Origin: Bacteroidota bacterium
GTDB taxonomy: Bacteria > Bacteroidota > Bacteroidia > NS11-12g > UBA955
Assembly (NCBI GenBank): GCA_027490055.1
Contig: JAIXYV010000069.1
Span: 1 to 42,330 of the forward strand
Length of the DNA stretch: 42,330 bases
Direction of reading: 5' to 3'
Made by a program: the position numbers and the translations under genes. The notes below the pieces were generated by a model, which was not told the DNA's origin, made no database searches, and worked only from the letters and a program-made list of their open reading frames with translations. Below, piece after piece: positions 41,249-42,330 of the stretch; positions within the stretch are counted from its first letter, which is position 1, and the number at the start of each line of letters is the position of its first letter.

Positions 41249-42330
41249 TCAAATTTTAAGTTCTTTCAGCCATTTTTGTTCTTCATCTGTCAGTTCAGAA
41301 AGTGTAGCCACATAGGATGGATCGGGCGAATACCAGGGCATTGTAGAAAAATAGTCTTGCAGTTCTTTTGTTTTAAACACATAACCTCTGCGGGCATAGG
41401 GTAGGTTTTTAAGAAGTTTTAAGGATGATTCGTCTATTGCGAATACAGGCTGGTAAAGATGAGAGAAGACCAGTTGATGGGTCTTCATGTTAAAAGTATC
41501 AATAGATTCCCAATTGTTTTCAGCTTGAGGCCAAAGTGCATATAGAGATAATTCAGAAGTGGTTTTAAAATTGGTTTTATGAAAACTGATGGAACCTTTT
41601 TGAATATAGAAGACACTGTTTTTGCGCTGATATTCGTAGCTACTATCTTTATCCATCCTCTTGCCTTTGCCAATCAGTTGCCAATCGGTATAGGATTTAA
41701 AAAACGTTTTATCGATATACAGTGTCTGAAAATCACCCACATCTATGTTCAGGGTAAAATCATCTATTTGTTTGTTGCCCCAGCGCATGGCAGCTGTAAG
41801 CACATAATCAAGGTCATATTCGTTTTCAACTGAGCCAGCACTGGCAAAACGATAGGTATGAATGATGGTATTGAGTCCTTTTTTGAAATGCGCTTTAAAG
41901 TGGTAAACATACATATTGTCGAAGATATAATCATCTGCTGTTCCATCGTCTTTTTTTGGCCATTCAGCAGTGATGTATTTGCCATCTTTATAGTATTTAT
42001 CACTATCAACTATGGCTATTTTAAAATCCTGATTCACCTCATTCATATTCACTGTAAATTCATAAATATAGGGATGTCTTCCATTGATGGGCAGACTGCC
42101 TTCTCGTTCGCCGCCAGGACTGTTAGCTTCGAACCCAACTTCCAGATCGCGGGCCTCATCAGGGTTGTACATTTCATAGTATACACAAATCAGGAAATCG
42201 CGTCCCACTTTTTTGATATTGAGGATTTCTTTTTTAACAGAAATTCTTGTTTCAACTATGGGAATTAACTGATTGCCGGAAGTGTAATACACCCCATCAT
42301 TGGCATGCGCAGCAAAGACTAAAAACAACA
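41249..42330 (-). CDS. Secreted YARHG-domain protein, 5' end outside the window
   Basis: The gene enters from the right edge. The frame is open to 42328, and the only codon there is TTG, inside a hydrophobic stretch FLVFAAHANDG that looks like the end of a signal peptide, so the true start lies beyond the window. About 359 residues are visible. The C-terminal ~55 residues carry a YARHG-type domain (NLPYARRGYVFKTKELQDYF, then MPWYSPDPSYVATLSELTDEE), usually extracellular. The middle part is beta-rich and resembles a domain with GWYYTSGNQLIP-like start, of no known function. The YARHG motif reads YARRG here, one change from the name. Confidence 0.8.
   Translation of the reverse strand, partial: LFLVFAAHANDGVYYTSGNQLIPIVETRISVKKEILNIKKVGRDFLICVYYEMYNPDEARDLEVGFEANSPGGEREGSLPINGRHPYIYEFTVNMNEVNQDFKIAIVDSDKYYKDGKYITAEWPKKDDGTADDYIFDNMYVYHFKAHFKKGLNTIIHTYRFASAGSVENEYDLDYVLTAAMRWGNKQIDDFTLNIDVGDFQTLYIDKTFFKSYTDWQLIGKGKRMDKDSSYEYQRKNSVFYIQKGSISFHKTNFKTTSELSLYALWPQAENNWESIDTFNMKTHQLVFSHLYQPVFAIDESSLKLLKNLPYARRGYVFKTKELQDYFSTMPWYSPDPSYVATLSELTDEEQKWLKELKI

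Noticed and set aside
1-42330. tRNA, rRNA or mobile element
   Set aside because: No tRNA-like cloverleaf, rRNA stretch, transposase or integrase was recognised in any gap.

Overview
The window reads as chromosomal DNA of a Bacteroidota bacterium. The evidence is the dcw gene order murC-ftsQ-ftsA-ftsZ with an FtsZ ending in a Bacteroidota-type tail, promoter -7 boxes of the TAnnTTTG type rather than sigma70 -10 boxes, few Shine-Dalgarno sequences, many lipoproteins, a fused alpha/beta 2-oxoacid dehydrogenase E1, and a complex I operon with a short NuoG. A full mevalonate-type isoprenoid cluster points to a lineage that does not use MEP genes at this locus, as in Flavobacteriia- or Saprospiria-like groups. 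I cannot place it more finely. No rRNA, tRNA, CRISPR array, phage or transposase was found. The window is almost entirely core metabolism and cell biology, so most novelty lies in small genes, unusual residues and intergenic palindromes.

Layout. 1-3.8 kb (+): end of murC, then ftsQ, ftsA and ftsZ (cell wall and division). 3.8-4.0 kb: a repeat island (C/T-rich microrepeats and two copies of a REP-like stem-loop). 4.0-6.65 kb (-): a tightly overlapping operon that starts with a ferritin-like/VIT1 iron transporter fusion, followed by an unannotated 50-residue two-helix membrane protein, a DinB-family protein, a 65-residue helix-hairpin-helix protein and a lipoprotein. 6.7-8.9 kb (-): xseA-xseB (exonuclease VII) and a protein with four Cys pairs. 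9-10.1 kb (-): a lipoprotein of unknown function. 10.2-13.3 kb (+): YraN-type nuclease, small lipoprotein, 2-oxoacid dehydrogenase E2, and isoaspartyl peptidase/asparaginase. 13.3-13.67 kb: the longest gene-free stretch, holding heptamer repeats and a 148-bp nested palindrome. 13.7-16.1 kb (+): secreted M1 aminopeptidase.

16.2-22.4 kb (+): a six-gene mevalonate operon (type 2 IPP isomerase, class II HMG-CoA reductase, GHMP kinase, diphosphomevalonate decarboxylase, mevalonate kinase, UbiA-type prenyltransferase). It covers HMG-CoA to IPP/DMAPP if the unnamed GHMP kinase is the phosphomevalonate kinase. HMG-CoA synthase and thiolase are not in the window. 22.4-35.35 kb (-): the complete 14-gene NADH:quinone oxidoreductase operon nuoA-N, which converges on the mevalonate operon with only 2 bp between stop codons.

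35.5-38.9 kb (-): recJ-lptB-pth-acyl-CoA thioesterase, again overlapping. 39.1-41.1 kb (-): fused E1 of a 2-oxoacid dehydrogenase, which could work with the E2 at 11-12.3 kb. 41.25 kb to the end (-): a partial secreted YARHG-domain protein, separated from E1 by a GC-rich intergenic element. Several start codons are set here by promoter position: the longest ORF would begin inside a -7 box for the E2, IPP isomerase and VIT-fusion genes, so later ATGs were chosen.
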